This document shows, piece by piece, positions 7,863-17,819 of a stretch of 64,000 nt of DNA. Where the stretch lies: assembly GCF_001580365.1 (NCBI RefSeq), contig NZ_CP014480.1:496001-560000 (forward strand), given 5' to 3'. Both the position numbers and the translations under genes were made by a program. Under the pieces are notes generated by a model. It saw only the letters and a program-made list of their open reading frames with translations. It was not told where the DNA came from and made no database searches. This stretch comes from Kocuria turfanensis. GTDB taxonomy: Bacteria; Actinomycetota; Actinomycetes; Actinomycetales; Micrococcaceae. Numbering within the stretch: the stretch's first letter is position 1; every line of letters begins with the position of its first letter.

Positions 7863-9005
7863 ATGACCGGAACCGCTGACCAGACCGCCGCCCCCACGCC
7901 CGCCACCCCGCGGGGCGCCCTCAACCGGCGCGGTCCCTTCCGGGCCGGGGAGCGCGTGCAGCTCACCGACGAGCGCGGGCGGATGAACACGGTCACCCTC
8001 GCGGCCGACGGCGAGTTCCACTCCCACCGCGGCGTGCTCAGCCACGGCGAGCTCATCGGCCGGCCGGAGGGCACCGTGGTGGAGAACTCCGCCGGGTTCC
8101 GCTACCAGGCCCTGCGCCCGCTGCTGAAGGACTTCGTGCTGTCCATGCCGCGCGGGGCGGCGGTGGTCTATCCCAAGGACGCCGGGCAGATCGTCACCAT
8201 GGCCGACATCTTCCCCGGGGCCCGGGTGGTCGAGGCCGGTGTCGGTTCCGGCGCGCTGTCCATCTCGCTGCTGCGCGCGGTGGGCGACCAGGGGCACCTG
8301 CACTCCTTCGAGCGCCGCGCGGAGTTCGCCGACATCGCCCGCGGCAACGTCGAGACCATGTTCGGCGGGCCCCACCCCGCCTGGCGGATCACCATCGGCG
8401 ACCTGGCCCAGGAGCTCGGCCAGTACGAGCAGCCCGGGTCCGTGGACCGCGTGGTCCTGGACATGCTCGCCCCCTGGGAGTGCCTCGACGCCGTGGCCAC
8501 GGCTCTGGCCCCCGGCGGCGTGGTCATGTGCTACGTCGCCACCGTCACCCAGCTCTCCCGGACCGCCGAGGCGATGCGCGCGGACGGGCGCTTCACCGAG
8601 CCGGACGCCTCCGAGACCATGGTGCGCGGCTGGCACGTCGAGGGCCTGGCCGTGCGCCCGGACCACCGGATGGTCGCCCACACCGGGTTCCTGCTCTCCG
8701 CCCGCCGCCTCGCGGACGGCTCGGAGCGGCTGGCGCCCAAGCGCCGGGCCTCGAAGTCCGAGTACAGCCAGGAGGACCTCGACGCCTGGACCCCCGTGGC
8801 GCTGGGCGAGCGCGACGTCTCCGACAAGAAGCTGCGCCGGGCCGGCCGGGAGGCCCTCGGCCTGGCCGAGCGCGCCGCCCGGGCCACGGGACCCGCGGGT
8901 GCCGGCGTCTCGGACCCCGGCGCCCAGGACCCGGCGAGCGCGGGACCCGGCGGCGCGGCTGCGGCCGCCCCCGTCCCCGGGGAGGAGCAGGAGGACCGCC
9001 CGTGA
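7863..9005 (+). CDS. trmI: tRNA (adenine-58-N1)-methyltransferase TrmI
   Basis: A 380-residue enzyme that uses S-adenosylmethionine to methylate N1 of A58 in the T-loop of t[21 protein letters not shown] opens the N-terminal beta domain. [34 protein letters not shown] carries the SAM-binding motif around residue 120 (VVEAGVGSG). [13 protein letters not shown] holds the catalytic Asp. The C-terminal 60 residues are a low-complexity Ala/Gly/Pro tail, longer than usual. The ATG at 7863 is preferred over 7788 because the family starts close to the beta domain. A CACAAT box at 7784-7789 may be the promoter. A TrmI-like gene just upstream of arc/mpa is also the mycobacterial order. It overlaps arc by 4 bases. 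Confidence 0.92.
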   Translation: MTGTADQTAAPTPATPRGALNRRGPFRAGERVQLTDERGRMNTVTLAADGEFHSHRGVLSHGELIGRPEGTVVENSAGFRYQALRPLLKDFVLSMPRGAAVVYPKDAGQIVTMADIFPGARVVEAGVGSGALSISLLRAVGDQGHLHSFERRAEFADIARGNVETMFGGPHPAWRITIGDLAQELGQYEQPGSVDRVVLDMLAPWECLDAVATALAPGGVVMCYVATVTQLSRTAEAMRADGRFTEPDASETMVRGWHVEGLAVRPDHRMVAHTGFLLSARRLADGSERLAPKRRASKSEYSQEDLDAWTPVALGERDVSDKKLRRAGREALGLAERAARATGPAGAGVSDPGAQDPASAGPGGAAAAAPVPGEEQEDRP

Positions 9006-10765
9006 ACGAGCCCCCTCAGCAGCAGGCCGCCCCGGTCGACGCGGAGCAGACCCGCCGCGCCCTGACCAACGCCGAGCGGCAGGTCAACATCCTCCGGGAC
9101 CAGAAGCGCGCCCTCGACAAGCAGCTCGCCGCCGCCGGGACGCAGAACCAGAAGCTGGTGCGCCTGCTCGACGCCACCCGCACCGAGATCACCCAGCTCA
9201 AGCGCGCCCTGGAGAACGACCTCGTCCCGCCCCTGAGCCAGGGCACCGTGGTGCAGGTCAACCCCGGGCACGCCCCCGTGGGCGAGCAGACCGGCAGCGG
9301 GCCCGCGGTCACCGAGCGCACCCTGGACGTCCTCGTCGCCGGCCGGCGGATGCGGGTGGCCCTGAGCCCCCTGGTGAGCTTCGCCGCGTGCGAGCCCGGG
9401 CGCCAGGTGCTGCTCGACCAGAACTACACCGTCGGCGCCGTCCTGGACTACGAGCAGACCGGGGAGGTCGCCACGGTCAAGGAGATCGTCGACCACGACC
9501 GCGTGCTCACCGTGGGCCGCTCCGACGAGGAGCGGGTCCTGCTGCTCTCCGGGCTGCTGCGCCGCCGGCGCCCGGAGATCGGCGACGCGGTGTCCATCGA
9601 CCACCGGACCGGCTTCGCCCTCGAGCCCATCGAGCGCACCGACGTCGAGCAGCTCGTCCTCGAGGAGGTCCCCGCCGTCTCCTACGACGACATCGGCGGC
9701 CTCGGCCCCCAGATCGAGCAGATCCGCGACGCCGTGGAGCTGCCCTTCGTCCACCCCGAGCTCTACCGCGAGCACGGCCTCACCCCGCCCAAGGGCATCC
9801 TGCTCTACGGGCCGCCCGGCAACGGCAAGACCCTCATCGCCAAGGCCGTCGCCCGCTCCCTCGCCGAGCGCGCCGCCGACCGCGCCGGCCGTGAGAAGGC
9901 CCTGGGCTACTTCCTGAACATCAAGGGCCCGGAGCTGCTGGACAAGTACGTGGGGGAGACCGAGCGCCAGATCCGCTCCATCTTCCTGCGCGCCCGTGAG
10001 CAGGCCGCCCGCGGGGTGCCCGTGGTCGTGTTCTTCGACGAGATGGACTCCCTGTTCCGCACCCGCGGCTCCGGGCTGTCCTCGGACGTGGAGACCACCA
10101 TCGTCCCGCAGCTGCTGACCGAGATCGACGGCGTGGAGCGGCTCGACAACGTCATCGTCATCGGCGCCACCAACCGCGAGGACATGATCGACCCCGCCGT
10201 GCTCCGCCCCGGCCGGCTCGACGTCAAGATCCGCATCGACCGCCCGGACGCCCGGGGCGCCGCCGAGATCCTGCGGCTCTACGTCACCGAGGACCTGCCC
10301 CTGCGCCGGGCCGAGGTCGACGCCGCCGGCTCCCGCGCGGGCGCCGTCGAGGCCCTCGTGGACGCCGCTGTGGCCCGGATGTACGAGAAGAGCCCCGGCA
10401 CGCAGTTCCTGCACCTGAGCTACCGCGACGGCACCGAGGAGACCCTCTACTTCAGCGACTTCACCTCCGGGGCCGTGATCCGCAACGTGGTGGACCGGGC
10501 GAAGAAGCAGGCCATCAAGGACCTGCTCACCACCGGGGTGCGGGGCCTGGGCCGCGCACACCTGGTCCGCGCGGTGGACGAGGAGTTCCACGAGCAGCAG
10601 GACCTGCCCAACACCTCCAACCCGGAGGACTGGGCCCGGATCTCCGGGCGCCGCGGGGACACCATCACCGACCTGCGCGTGGTCCTGCACCGCGACCCCC
10701 ACCCCGCCGGCCCGGCCACGCCGCCGGCGCGACCGGGGGAAGCACCGGGGGAGGCCGGCGCATGA
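9002..10765 (+). CDS. arc: AAA ATPase ARC (Mpa-like), pupylated-protein unfoldase
   Basis: A 587-residue ring ATPase. An N-terminal coiled coil (about 14-75), which binds Pup in the family, is followed by tandem OB domains (about 85-235). The AAA module has Walker A GPPGNGKT (about 270-277) and Walker [11 protein letters not shown] (Asp346-Glu347), and SRH-like [18 protein letters not shown]. The C-terminus is [10 protein letters not shown] and lacks the GQYL-type tail that docks Mpa onto the 20S proteasome. This agrees with the absence of prcA/prcB beside pup. Corynebacterial ARC of this kind works without a proteasome as an unfoldase, for example on ferritin. GTG start; 4-base overlaps with trmI and dop. 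Confidence 0.95.
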   Translation: MNEPPQQQAAPVDAEQTRRALTNAERQVNILRDQKRALDKQLAAAGTQNQKLVRLLDATRTEITQLKRALENDLVPPLSQGTVVQVNPGHAPVGEQTGSGPAVTERTLDVLVAGRRMRVALSPLVSFAACEPGRQVLLDQNYTVGAVLDYEQTGEVATVKEIVDHDRVLTVGRSDEERVLLLSGLLRRRRPEIGDAVSIDHRTGFALEPIERTDVEQLVLEEVPAVSYDDIGGLGPQIEQIRDAVELPFVHPELYREHGLTPPKGILLYGPPGNGKTLIAKAVARSLAERAADRAGREKALGYFLNIKGPELLDKYVGETERQIRSIFLRAREQAARGVPVVVFFDEMDSLFRTRGSGLSSDVETTIVPQLLTEIDGVERLDNVIVIGATNREDMIDPAVLRPGRLDVKIRIDRPDARGAAEILRLYVTEDLPLRRAEVDAAGSRAGAVEALVDAAVARMYEKSPGTQFLHLSYRDGTEETLYFSDFTSGAVIRNVVDRAKKQAIKDLLTTGVRGLGRAHLVRAVDEEFHEQQDLPNTSNPEDWARISGRRGDTITDLRVVLHRDPHPAGPATPPARPGEAPGEAGA

Positions 10766-12399
10766 CCGTCCGCCGCGTCATGGGCGCGGAGACCGAGTAC
10801 GGCGTGCTCGCCACCGGCAACCCGCACGCCAACGCCACCGTGCTCTCGACCCAGGTGGTCACCACCTACGCCGCCCTGGTGCGCCGTCGCCTCGGCGCGT
10901 CCCGCAGCGCCGCCGACTGGGACTACCACGGCGAGACGCCCCTGGAGGACGCCCGCGGCTTCACCGTCCCGCGCGAGCAGGCCGACCCCACCCAGCTCAC
11001 CGACGTCGCCCCCGTGCTCACCGCGGAGGAGGTCGCCGCCGAGGCCCTGCGCGAGTCCGGGCTGTGGGCGGAGTCCATGGACTGGGCCCAGGTCGTGATG
11101 AACACCGTCCTGCCCAACGGCGCCCGCCTCTACGTGGACCACTCCCACCCCGAGTACTCCTCCCCGGAGGTCACCACTCCCCGGGACGCCGTCCTGTGGG
11201 ACGCGGCCGGGGACCGCGTGGCCCTCGACGCCGTCCGGGCCGTGGCCGCCAGCGCCGCGAGCACCGGCCTCGACGTCGTGAACCTGTACAAGAACAACAC
11301 CGACAACAAGTCCGTCTCCTACGGCGCCCACGAGAACTACCTGGTGCCCCGCACCGTGCCCTTCGACCGGCTCGCCACGGCCCTGCTGCCCTTCTTCGCC
11401 TCCCGCCAGGTGATGTGCGGCGCCGGCCGCGTGGGCCTGGGCCCGCGCGGACAGCGCCCGGGCTTCCAGCTCAGCCAGCGCGCCGACTTCTTCGAGCGCG
11501 AGATCGGGCTGGAGACCACCGTCCACCGGCCCATCGTCAACACCCGGGACGAGCCCCACGCCGAGCGCGGCCGGCACCGCCGCCTGCACGTCATCATCGG
11601 CGACGCCAACCTGTCCCACACCGCCGGGCTGCTCAAGTTCGGCACCACCTCCCTGGTCCTGGGCCTGGTCGAGGCCGGCGCCGCCCCGGACCTCGGTCTT
11701 GCCGACCCCGTGGCCGCCCTGCAGGCGATCAGCCACGACCCGTCGCTGCGCACCACCGTCCCGCTCCGGGACGGCCGGGAGCTCACCGGAATCCAGCTGC
11801 AGCGGCTCTACCTCGAGGCCGCCCGCGCCCACGAGGAGGCCGGTGGCGGCCCTGACCCGCAGACCCGGGAGGTCCTCGAGCTGTGGGGGGAGGTCCTCGA
11901 CGCCCTCGAGACCGACCCGCTGTCCCTGGCCGACCGGCTGGACTGGGTCGCCAAGTACGCGCTGCTGCGGGGCTACCGCGAGCGCGACGGGCTCGCCTGG
12001 GACGACCCCCGCCTGACGCTCGTCGACCTGCAGTACGCCGACGTGCGCCCCGAGAAGGGGCTCTACCACCGGCTGGTCGCGGGCGGGCGGATGCGCACGC
12101 TCTTCGACGCCGAGGAGATCGAGCGGGCGGCCGGGACGCCGCCCGCCGACACCCGCGCCTGGTTCCGGGGCCACCTGGTCTCCCGGTTCCCCGACGACGT
12201 GCTCACCGCCAACTGGGACTCGGTCTCCGTCGCGCTGCCGGGAGTCCGCCGCGGCGCGCGGATCGCGATGCCCGAGCCGCTGGACCTCACCCGCGACGAC
12301 GTCGGCCCCCTCGTCGGGTCCGCCCCCGACGCCGAACACCTCGTGCGCGCCCTCGCCGGCGCCCGCCCCGCCCTCGTGCACACCGGCTCCCTCGGCTGA
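10762..12399 (+). CDS. dop: Pup deamidase/depupylase Dop
   Basis: A 545-residue carboxylate-amine-ligase-fold enzyme. It converts the C-terminal Gln of Pup to Glu and also removes Pup from tagged proteins. MGAETEYGV holds the Mg-ATP-binding Glu residues. Other core motifs are [51 protein letters not shown] and [14 protein letters not shown]. Dop is told from PafA by its greater length and the long insert at about residues 40-85 (the Dop loop). The product is needed here because Pup ends in Gln. The start overlaps arc by 4 bases. Confidence 0.96.
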   Translation: MTVRRVMGAETEYGVLATGNPHANATVLSTQVVTTYAALVRRRLGASRSAADWDYHGETPLEDARGFTVPREQADPTQLTDVAPVLTAEEVAAEALRESGLWAESMDWAQVVMNTVLPNGARLYVDHSHPEYSSPEVTTPRDAVLWDAAGDRVALDAVRAVAASAASTGLDVVNLYKNNTDNKSVSYGAHENYLVPRTVPFDRLATALLPFFASRQVMCGAGRVGLGPRGQRPGFQLSQRADFFEREIGLETTVHRPIVNTRDEPHAERGRHRRLHVIIGDANLSHTAGLLKFGTTSLVLGLVEAGAAPDLGLADPVAALQAISHDPSLRTTVPLRDGRELTGIQLQRLYLEAARAHEEAGGGPDPQTREVLELWGEVLDALETDPLSLADRLDWVAKYALLRGYRERDGLAWDDPRLTLVDLQYADVRPEKGLYHRLVAGGRMRTLFDAEEIERAAGTPPADTRAWFRGHLVSRFPDDVLTANWDSVSVALPGVRRGARIAMPEPLDLTRDDVGPLVGSAPDAEHLVRALAGARPALVHTGSLG

Positions 12400-12431
12400 G
12401 CACACCCACCCACCGCACAGGAGGACCCCTC

Positions 12432-12641
12432 ATGGCCCAGGAACGCATCTTCGGCACCGGCGCCCAGCGCCGCGAGGAGACCGAGCTCCCCGAGCCCGGC
12501 GCCCCCGCCCCCTCCGCCGCCCAGGCACAGGCACGGACCAGCACCGGCAGCGCCGACGACCTGCTGGCCGAGATCGACGGCGTGCTCGAGTCCAACGCCG
12601 AGGAGTTCGTGAAGGGCTTCGTCCAGAAGGGCGGCCAGTAG
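12432..12641 (+). CDS. pup: Prokaryotic ubiquitin-like protein Pup (Gln form)
   Basis: A 69-residue, mostly disordered tag protein. The start is MAQERIFGTGAQRREE. The C-terminal half includes DDLLAEIDGVLESNAEEFVKGFVQKGGQ, the helix-forming part that binds the ARC coiled coil and ends in the hallmark GGQ. The terminal Gln must be deamidated to Glu by Dop before PafA can attach it to lysines. The family has a conserved DxLLDEID-like motif, seen here as DDLLAEID. It sits 32 bases after dop with an AGGAGGA ribosome-binding site, and 5 bases before pafA. No proteasome genes follow it. Confidence 0.96.
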   Translation: MAQERIFGTGAQRREETELPEPGAPAPSAAQAQARTSTGSADDLLAEIDGVLESNAEEFVKGFVQKGGQ

Positions 12642-12646
12642 CCCCC

Positions 12647-14092
12647 ATGGACCGCAGGATCTACGGCATCGAGACCGAGTTCGGCATCGCCCACAGCGCC
12701 CCCGGGGCGCGGCAGCTCAGCCCCGAGGAGGCCGCCCGCACGCTCTTCCGCCCCGTGGTGGCCTGGGGCCGGTCCTCGAACGTGTTCCTGCCCAACGGGG
12801 GCCGGCTCTACCTGGACGTCGGCTCCCACCCCGAGTACGCGACCGCCGAGTGCGCGAGCCTGGAGGACCTCGTGGCCCAGGACAAGGCCGGTGAGCTGCT
12901 CGTCGACGACCTGCGGCGGCAGGCCCAGGACGCCCTGGCGGCGGACGGGGTGCCCGGGCAGATCTACCTGTTCAAGAACAACGTCGACTCCCGCGGCAAC
13001 TCCTTCGGCTCCCACGAGAACTACCTCATCGCCCGGCGCACCGAGTTCGCCCGCCTGGTGCAGATCCTCATCCCGTTCCTCGTCACCCGCCAGCTGCTCG
13101 TGGGCGCCGGCAAGGTGCACCCCGCCGGCCCGGAGGACTTCGGGGCCGTGCCGGTGGGCTCCGGGACCCCCAGCTACTCCTTCTCCCAGCGCGCGGACCA
13201 CATCTGGGAGGGCTCCTCCTCGGCCACCACCCGCTCCCGGCCGCTGATCAACACCCGGGACGAGCCGCACGCCGACGCCGAGCACTACCGCCGGCTGCAC
13301 GTGATCGTGGGGGACTCCACCATGTCCCAGACCACCACGGCCCTGCGGGCGGGGACCACCGACCTGATGCTGCGGATGATCGAGGCCGGGCAGATCCTGC
13401 CGGACCGGACCATGGCCGACCCGGTGCGGTCCCTGCGGGAGGTCTCCCACGACCTCACCGGCACCCACCCGGTCCTGCTCGCCGACGGCGCCCGGCGCTC
13501 CGCCCTGGACCTGCAGCGGGAGCACCTGGAGGCCGTGCGGGCGTTCGTCGACCGGGAGGGCGCCCACCACGACCGGGTGCCGTGGGTGCTGGAGCTGTGG
13601 GAGCGCACCCTGGACGCCGTGGCCCGGCAGGACACCTCGGCCATCGACACCGAGATCGACTGGGCCATCAAGAAGAAGCTGCTCGACGGCTACGCCGCCC
13701 GCGACGGCCTCGACCTCTCCGCCCCGCGCCTGGCCCAGCTGGACCTCGCCTACCACGACACCGCCCCGGAGCGCGGGCTGTTCAACCTGCTGCAGCGGCG
13801 CGGACAGGCGGCGACCTTCGTCCCCGGCGAACGGGTCGAGGAGGCGGCGCGCACCCCGCCCGCCACCCGGGCCGCCGTCCGCGGCCGGTTCATCGACGCG
13901 GTGGTCGCCTCCGGGCACCAGTACACGGTCGACTGGGTGCACCTGAAGGTCAACGACCGCACCCAGCGCACCGTGCTGTGCAAGGACCCCTTCGCCACCG
14001 AGCACCCCGAGGCCGACGCCCTGGTGGCCGGCCTGCGCGCGGCGGCCACCGGCGGGGACGGACCCGCCCACGGGGACGCCCCCGTCGTCTGA
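12647..14092 (+). CDS. pafA: Pup ligase PafA
   Basis: A 481-residue ligase that uses ATP to form an isopeptide bond between the C-terminal Glu of Pup and substrate lysines. MDRRIYGIETEFGI carries the first Mg-binding Glu pair. [55 protein letters not shown] and RRLHVIVGDSTMSQT are the same fold motifs as in Dop, but the Dop loop is missing. TVDWVHLKVNDRTQRTVLCKDPF lies near the end and belongs to the C-terminal Pup-binding domain. Length is typical (450-490). It follows pup after 5 bases, so the two are almost certainly co-transcribed. Confidence 0.96.
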   Translation: MDRRIYGIETEFGIAHSAPGARQLSPEEAARTLFRPVVAWGRSSNVFLPNGGRLYLDVGSHPEYATAECASLEDLVAQDKAGELLVDDLRRQAQDALAADGVPGQIYLFKNNVDSRGNSFGSHENYLIARRTEFARLVQILIPFLVTRQLLVGAGKVHPAGPEDFGAVPVGSGTPSYSFSQRADHIWEGSSSATTRSRPLINTRDEPHADAEHYRRLHVIVGDSTMSQTTTALRAGTTDLMLRMIEAGQILPDRTMADPVRSLREVSHDLTGTHPVLLADGARRSALDLQREHLEAVRAFVDREGAHHDRVPWVLELWERTLDAVARQDTSAIDTEIDWAIKKKLLDGYAARDGLDLSAPRLAQLDLAYHDTAPERGLFNLLQRRGQAATFVPGERVEEAARTPPATRAAVRGRFIDAVVASGHQYTVDWVHLKVNDRTQRTVLCKDPFATEHPEADALVAGLRAAATGGDGPAHGDAPVV

Positions 14093-14106
14093 ACGGGCCG
14101 CGACCG

Positions 14107-14126
14107 GCGGCCCGGCACCGGGCCGC
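14107..14126 (+). terminator. Hairpin after pafA
   Basis: Inverted repeat 14107-14115 with 14118-14126, 8-9 bp and GC-only, 15 bases after the pafA stop. A plausible end for the trmI-to-pafA operon. Confidence 0.4.
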
Positions 14127-14174
14127 GCCCGGCCGCCGGAGCGCGCTGTCCAGTCAACATCCAGCGCCCTGCAC

Positions 14175-14180
14175 TAGGCT
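14175..14180 (+). promoter_or_regulatory. -10 box (TAGGCT) upstream of the FKBP lipoprotein gene
   Basis: TAGGCT after CACTGCAC-like sequence, about 70 bases before the GTG at 14250. GAGGAAG precedes the start, so a leader of about 63 bases is predicted. Confidence 0.45.
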
Positions 14181-14249
14181 GGGCGCGGTCCCGGCCCTGC
14201 CGCCCGACTCCGCCGACCCCACCCGGCCCGACCCCCGAGGAAGACACCT

Positions 14250-15215
14250 GTGCGAAAGACCCTGACCACCTCCGTTGCCGCCCTGTCCCTGATGCTCGCC
14301 CTCGCGGGCTGCTCGGGGCCCGGTGTCGACTCCGTCGAGCTCAGCAACGACCCGGCCTCGGGCACCGCCCCTTCGGTGACGTTCGAGACCCCGCTCAACG
14401 CCGAGGAGGCCGGGGCGAAGGAGCTGCGCGAGGGGGAGGGCGCGGAGATCGCCGAGGGCGACACCATCCTGCTGCAGGCGGCGCTGTTCAAGGGCTCGGA
14501 CGGCACCTCGATCGGCGAGACCTACTCCCAGGGCGCCGGCCAGGTGCTCACCCTGGAGCAGGGGCTGCAGGAGTCCATCCCGGAGATGTACGACGCCCTG
14601 GTGGGCGCCAAGGAGGGCGCGATCATCGCCTACTCCTCCCCGGAGACCTCCGGCGCCGCCGGCGACGACTCGACCTCCGTGGAGGTCTACGAGGTCGTGC
14701 GCAAGATCCCCACCGAGATCGAGGGCGAGCCGCAGGACAGCCCGAAGGGGCTGCCCGAGGTCACCGAGAACGACGAGGGCGTGCCCACCGTGGCCGAGCC
14801 GGAGGGCGACGCCCCGGAGAAGCTCGTCTCCGAGTACCTCGTCGAGGGCGACGGCGAGGAGGTCGCCGAGGGCGACACCGTGATCGCGAACTACGTGGGG
14901 GTGAAGTGGTCCGACGGCGAGACCTTCGACTCCTCCTACGAGAAGGGCGCCCCCGCCTCCTTCCCCCTGGACAACGTCATCGAGGGCTGGCAGGAGGGCC
15001 TGGCGGGCAAGAAGGCCGGCTCCCGCGTGATCCTGTCCGTGCCGGTCGAGCAGGCCTACGGCACGGAGAAGGACCTCGGCGAGGACTCCGAGTACCCCGC
15101 CGGGGACCTGCTCTTCGTCGTCGACATCCTGGCGGCCGTCGACACCCCCGAGGCCCCGGCCGAGGCGGAGCCCTCCGCCGCGCCCAGCGCGTCGCCCTCG
15201 GCGACCGAGGAGTAG
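14250..15215 (+). CDS. Lipoprotein with two FKBP-type prolyl isomerase domains
   Basis: A 321-residue exported protein. The first 23 residues form a lipoprotein signal (MRKTLTTSVAALSLMLALAG then Cys), so it should be anchored to the outer face of the membrane. A degenerate FKBP domain spans about 50-165. A better conserved one spans about 190-300: GDTVIANYVGVKWSDGETFD, FPLDNVIEGWQEGLAGKKAG, VEQAYG, DLLFVVDIL. The tail is Ala/Glu/Ser/Pro-rich. It probably helps fold exported proteins; this is inference from localisation and fold. A small cytosolic FKBP follows 110 bases later. GTG start with a GAGGAAG site. Confidence 0.9.
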   Translation: MRKTLTTSVAALSLMLALAGCSGPGVDSVELSNDPASGTAPSVTFETPLNAEEAGAKELREGEGAEIAEGDTILLQAALFKGSDGTSIGETYSQGAGQVLTLEQGLQESIPEMYDALVGAKEGAIIAYSSPETSGAAGDDSTSVEVYEVVRKIPTEIEGEPQDSPKGLPEVTENDEGVPTVAEPEGDAPEKLVSEYLVEGDGEEVAEGDTVIANYVGVKWSDGETFDSSYEKGAPASFPLDNVIEGWQEGLAGKKAGSRVILSVPVEQAYGTEKDLGEDSEYPAGDLLFVVDILAAVDTPEAPAEAEPSAAPSASPSATEE

Positions 15216-15325
15216 TCCCGGTCGGCTATGGTGGCCCGGTGGGGGCGCGGCCCCCACCGGGGCCCGCGGCCCCACCGTCCCCGGCGGCCACCCCCGCCGA
15301 CGATCCGACGAACCAGGAGCACCCC

Positions 15326-15721
15326 ATGTCCTTCGGAGAGCGCAAGCTCGACCGCACCAAGCCCGAGATCGACTTCCCCGAGGGGGAGGCCCCGACCGAG
15401 CTCGTCGTCACCGACCTCGTCGAGGGCACAGGCGCCGAGGCCACCGCCGGCAAGCAGATCTCCTGCCACTACGTCGGCGTGACGTTCTCCGCCGGCGAGG
15501 AGTTCGACGCCTCCTGGAACCGCGGCCAGCCCCTGGACTTCACCGTGGGCATCGGCCAGGTCATCCAGGGCTGGGACCAGGGCCTGCTGGGCATGAAGGT
15601 CGGCGGCCGCCGCCGCCTGGAGATCCCCTCCGCCATGGCCTACGGCTCCCGCGGCGCGGGCGGAGTGATCGGCCCCGACGAGGCCCTCATCTTCGTGGTG
15701 GACCTCCTGGACGTGCGCTGA
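15326..15721 (+). CDS. FKBP-type peptidyl-prolyl cis-trans isomerase (cytosolic)
   Basis: A 131-residue single-domain FKBP with the full set of active-site motifs: ISCHYVGVTFSAGEEFDASW, LDFTVGIGQVIQGWDQGLLG, MAYGSRGAGGVIGPDEALIF and VVDLLDVR at the end. It has no signal peptide. It catalyses proline isomerisation in the cytosol. The ATG at 15326 has AGGAGC 8 bases upstream, and a TATGGT box at 15227-15232 may be the promoter. FKBP genes next to pafBC recur in actinobacteria. Confidence 0.95.
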   Translation: MSFGERKLDRTKPEIDFPEGEAPTELVVTDLVEGTGAEATAGKQISCHYVGVTFSAGEEFDASWNRGQPLDFTVGIGQVIQGWDQGLLGMKVGGRRRLEIPSAMAYGSRGAGGVIGPDEALIFVVDLLDVR

Positions 15722-15732
15722 GGACCCAGCGG

Positions 15733-17796
15733 ATGGCAGCCCGATCGACGGAGCGGCTTCTCAACCTGCTCATCGCCCTGGTCTCCCGCGAGCGCGGCTA
15801 CACCCGCGCCGAGCTGCGGGAGGCCGTTCCGTCGTACGCGGAGTCCGCCTCGGACGAGGCCTTCGAGCGGATGTTCGAGCGCGACAAGGCGGAGCTGCGC
15901 GATCTCGGCTACCCCATCGAGGAGGTCTCCGAGGACCCCCTCTTCCCGGACGACACGCACGGGCACCGGTACCGGATCCCGCGCGGGTCCTTCACCCTGC
16001 CGCCGCTGCAGTTCACCGCGGAGGAGTCGGCGGTGCTCGCCCTGGCGGCGAACGCGTGGACGGACGCCTCCCTCGGCGAGCTGGCCCGCCGGGCCCTGCG
16101 CAAGCTCGAGCCGGCCATCGGGGGACTGCCCGACGACGACGCCCCGCCGCTGCTCCAGCCCACCCTCACCGCCCACGAGCCGTCCTTCGAGCCGCTGCTC
16201 TCGGCGGTCGTGCGCCACCGCGAGGTCCGCTTCGACTACCTGGCCCGCAGCACCGACCAGCTCACCACCCGCCGGCTGCGGCCGTGGGGGATCGGCTCCC
16301 GCTACGGCAACTGGTACGTGGTCGGCTGGGACCTGGACCGCAAGGACTCCCGCACGTTCCGGCTCTCCCGGATCATGTCCGACGTCACGGTGACCCGCAA
16401 GGAGTTCGACCCGCCCGAGGGCTTCTCCATGAACGAGGCGCTGTCCCACATGGTCTCCCACGCCCCGGCGCGCACCGTGGCCGTCCTCGCCCGCCCCGGC
16501 CACGCCCTGATGCTGCGCCGGATGGCCTCCCGGCAGCAGCCGGCCGCGGCCGCCGGGGAGTGGGACCGGCTACACATTCCCTTCGCGGAGACCGAGATCC
16601 TCGCCGAGGAGATCGCCGCGGCCGGGCCCGGCGTCGTGGTGCCGGAGGACGGGGACGGCACGGCGCCCACCATGCAGGCCGAGGTCCGGGCCGCCGTGGT
16701 GCGCCGGCTCGGCAGCGCCGCCGCGGCCGTGGCCGCGTTCCGCGGCGTGCCGGTCGACTGGACCGTGAAGTCCCGCAAGGGCACCCGCAACAAGCTCTCC
16801 ACGGCCGACCACCTCTCCCGGCTGCTGGAGATCGTCCGGTGGGTCTACGCCCACCAGGGCGCCGAGCTCGAGGAGACCGCCCGCCGCTTCGGGATCACCG
16901 ACCAGGAGCTGATCGCCGACCTGAACACGCTGTTCGTGTGCGGCAAGCCCGGGCACATGCCCGACCAGCTGATCGACGCGTCCTGGGACGACGGGCACGT
17001 CTACCTCTCCAACGCGGACGAGCTCTCCGACCCCGTGCGGCTCACCCAGCCGGAGGCCTCTGCGCTGCTGGTGGGCCTGCAGACCCTGCGCACGGTGCCC
17101 GGCGGGGACTCCGAGGCCGTGGCCTCGGCGATCGCCAAGGTCGCCGGCGCCGCGGGGGACGCCGGGGTCCTGGCCAACGCGGTGGGCGCCCGCCCCATCA
17201 CGGACACCCCCGCCCCGGCGCTGGCGGACGTCATGGCCACCGTGCGCCGGGCCGTGGAGGAGCGGCGCCGGATCCGGATCCGCTACGTGGTCCCGTCCCG
17301 GGACGAGCTCACCGAGCGGGTGGTCGACCCCGTGCAGGTCTTCTCCTCCAACACGCACTGGTACGTGCGCGCGTGGTGCCTGACCTCCGAGGGGATGCGC
17401 AACTTCCGGCTCGACCGGATCTCCTCCGTCGAGGACGCCGGACCGGCCGGGGAGCGCCCGGCCGCCCAGGAGGCCGCCGCGGCGTCCCCGCCGGCCCCCG
17501 GCACCCCGGACACCGTGGAGGTCGTGCTCGTCACCGACCGCCGCAGCCGGTGGATCGCGGACCAGTACCACGCGACCCGCACCGCGGTGGTGCGGCTGCC
17601 CGGCGGGCCCCGCACCGGTGCCGCCGCCGACCACGAGGCCGCGCTCATCGGCTTCCAGACGGTCGAGGCGGTGTGCGCGCTGGTCACCCGCTACGGCGGG
17701 CAGCTGGCCGTGGCCGGCCCCGACGACGTGGCGGCTCAGGTGGAACTCTGGGTGAACTCGGCGCTGAGCGCGTACCGGACGTCGGAACAGCCCTGA
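15733..17796 (+). CDS. pafBC: Fused PafB-PafC DNA-damage response activator (WYL family)
   Basis: A 687-residue protein with two copies of the helix-turn-helix, WYL and WCX arrangement. The PafB-like half is about residues 1-330 (MAARSTERLLNLLIALVSRERGYTRAELR; RFDYLARS; NWYVVGWDL). The PafC-like half is about 350-687 (LSRLLEIVRWVYAHQGAELEETARRFG; RIRYVVPSRDE; HWYVRAWCL). In mycobacteria pafB and pafC are separate genes and their heterodimer activates recA and other repair genes independently of LexA. Arthrobacter-type genomes carry them fused. The name reflects linkage to pafA; it is a transcription factor, not part of the ligase. It starts 11 bases after the FKBP gene. Confidence 0.93.
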   Translation: MAARSTERLLNLLIALVSRERGYTRAELREAVPSYAESASDEAFERMFERDKAELRDLGYPIEEVSEDPLFPDDTHGHRYRIPRGSFTLPPLQFTAEESAVLALAANAWTDASLGELARRALRKLEPAIGGLPDDDAPPLLQPTLTAHEPSFEPLLSAVVRHREVRFDYLARSTDQLTTRRLRPWGIGSRYGNWYVVGWDLDRKDSRTFRLSRIMSDVTVTRKEFDPPEGFSMNEALSHMVSHAPARTVAVLARPGHALMLRRMASRQQPAAAAGEWDRLHIPFAETEILAEEIAAAGPGVVVPEDGDGTAPTMQAEVRAAVVRRLGSAAAAVAAFRGVPVDWTVKSRKGTRNKLSTADHLSRLLEIVRWVYAHQGAELEETARRFGITDQELIADLNTLFVCGKPGHMPDQLIDASWDDGHVYLSNADELSDPVRLTQPEASALLVGLQTLRTVPGGDSEAVASAIAKVAGAAGDAGVLANAVGARPITDTPAPALADVMATVRRAVEERRRIRIRYVVPSRDELTERVVDPVQVFSSNTHWYVRAWCLTSEGMRNFRLDRISSVEDAGPAGERPAAQEAAAASPPAPGTPDTVEVVLVTDRRSRWIADQYHATRTAVVRLPGGPRTGAAADHEAALIGFQTVEAVCALVTRYGGQLAVAGPDDVAAQVELWVNSALSAYRTSEQP

Positions 17797-17806
17797 CCGG
17801 CGCGCC

Positions 17807-17812
17807 TATACT
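17807..17812 (+). promoter_or_regulatory. -10 box (TATACT) of the small membrane protein/tatA unit
   Basis: TATACT ends 7 bases before the ATG at 17820. It starts 10 bases after the pafBC stop, implying a separate leaderless transcript into tatA. Confidence 0.5.
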
Positions 17813-17819
17813 GGAGGAC

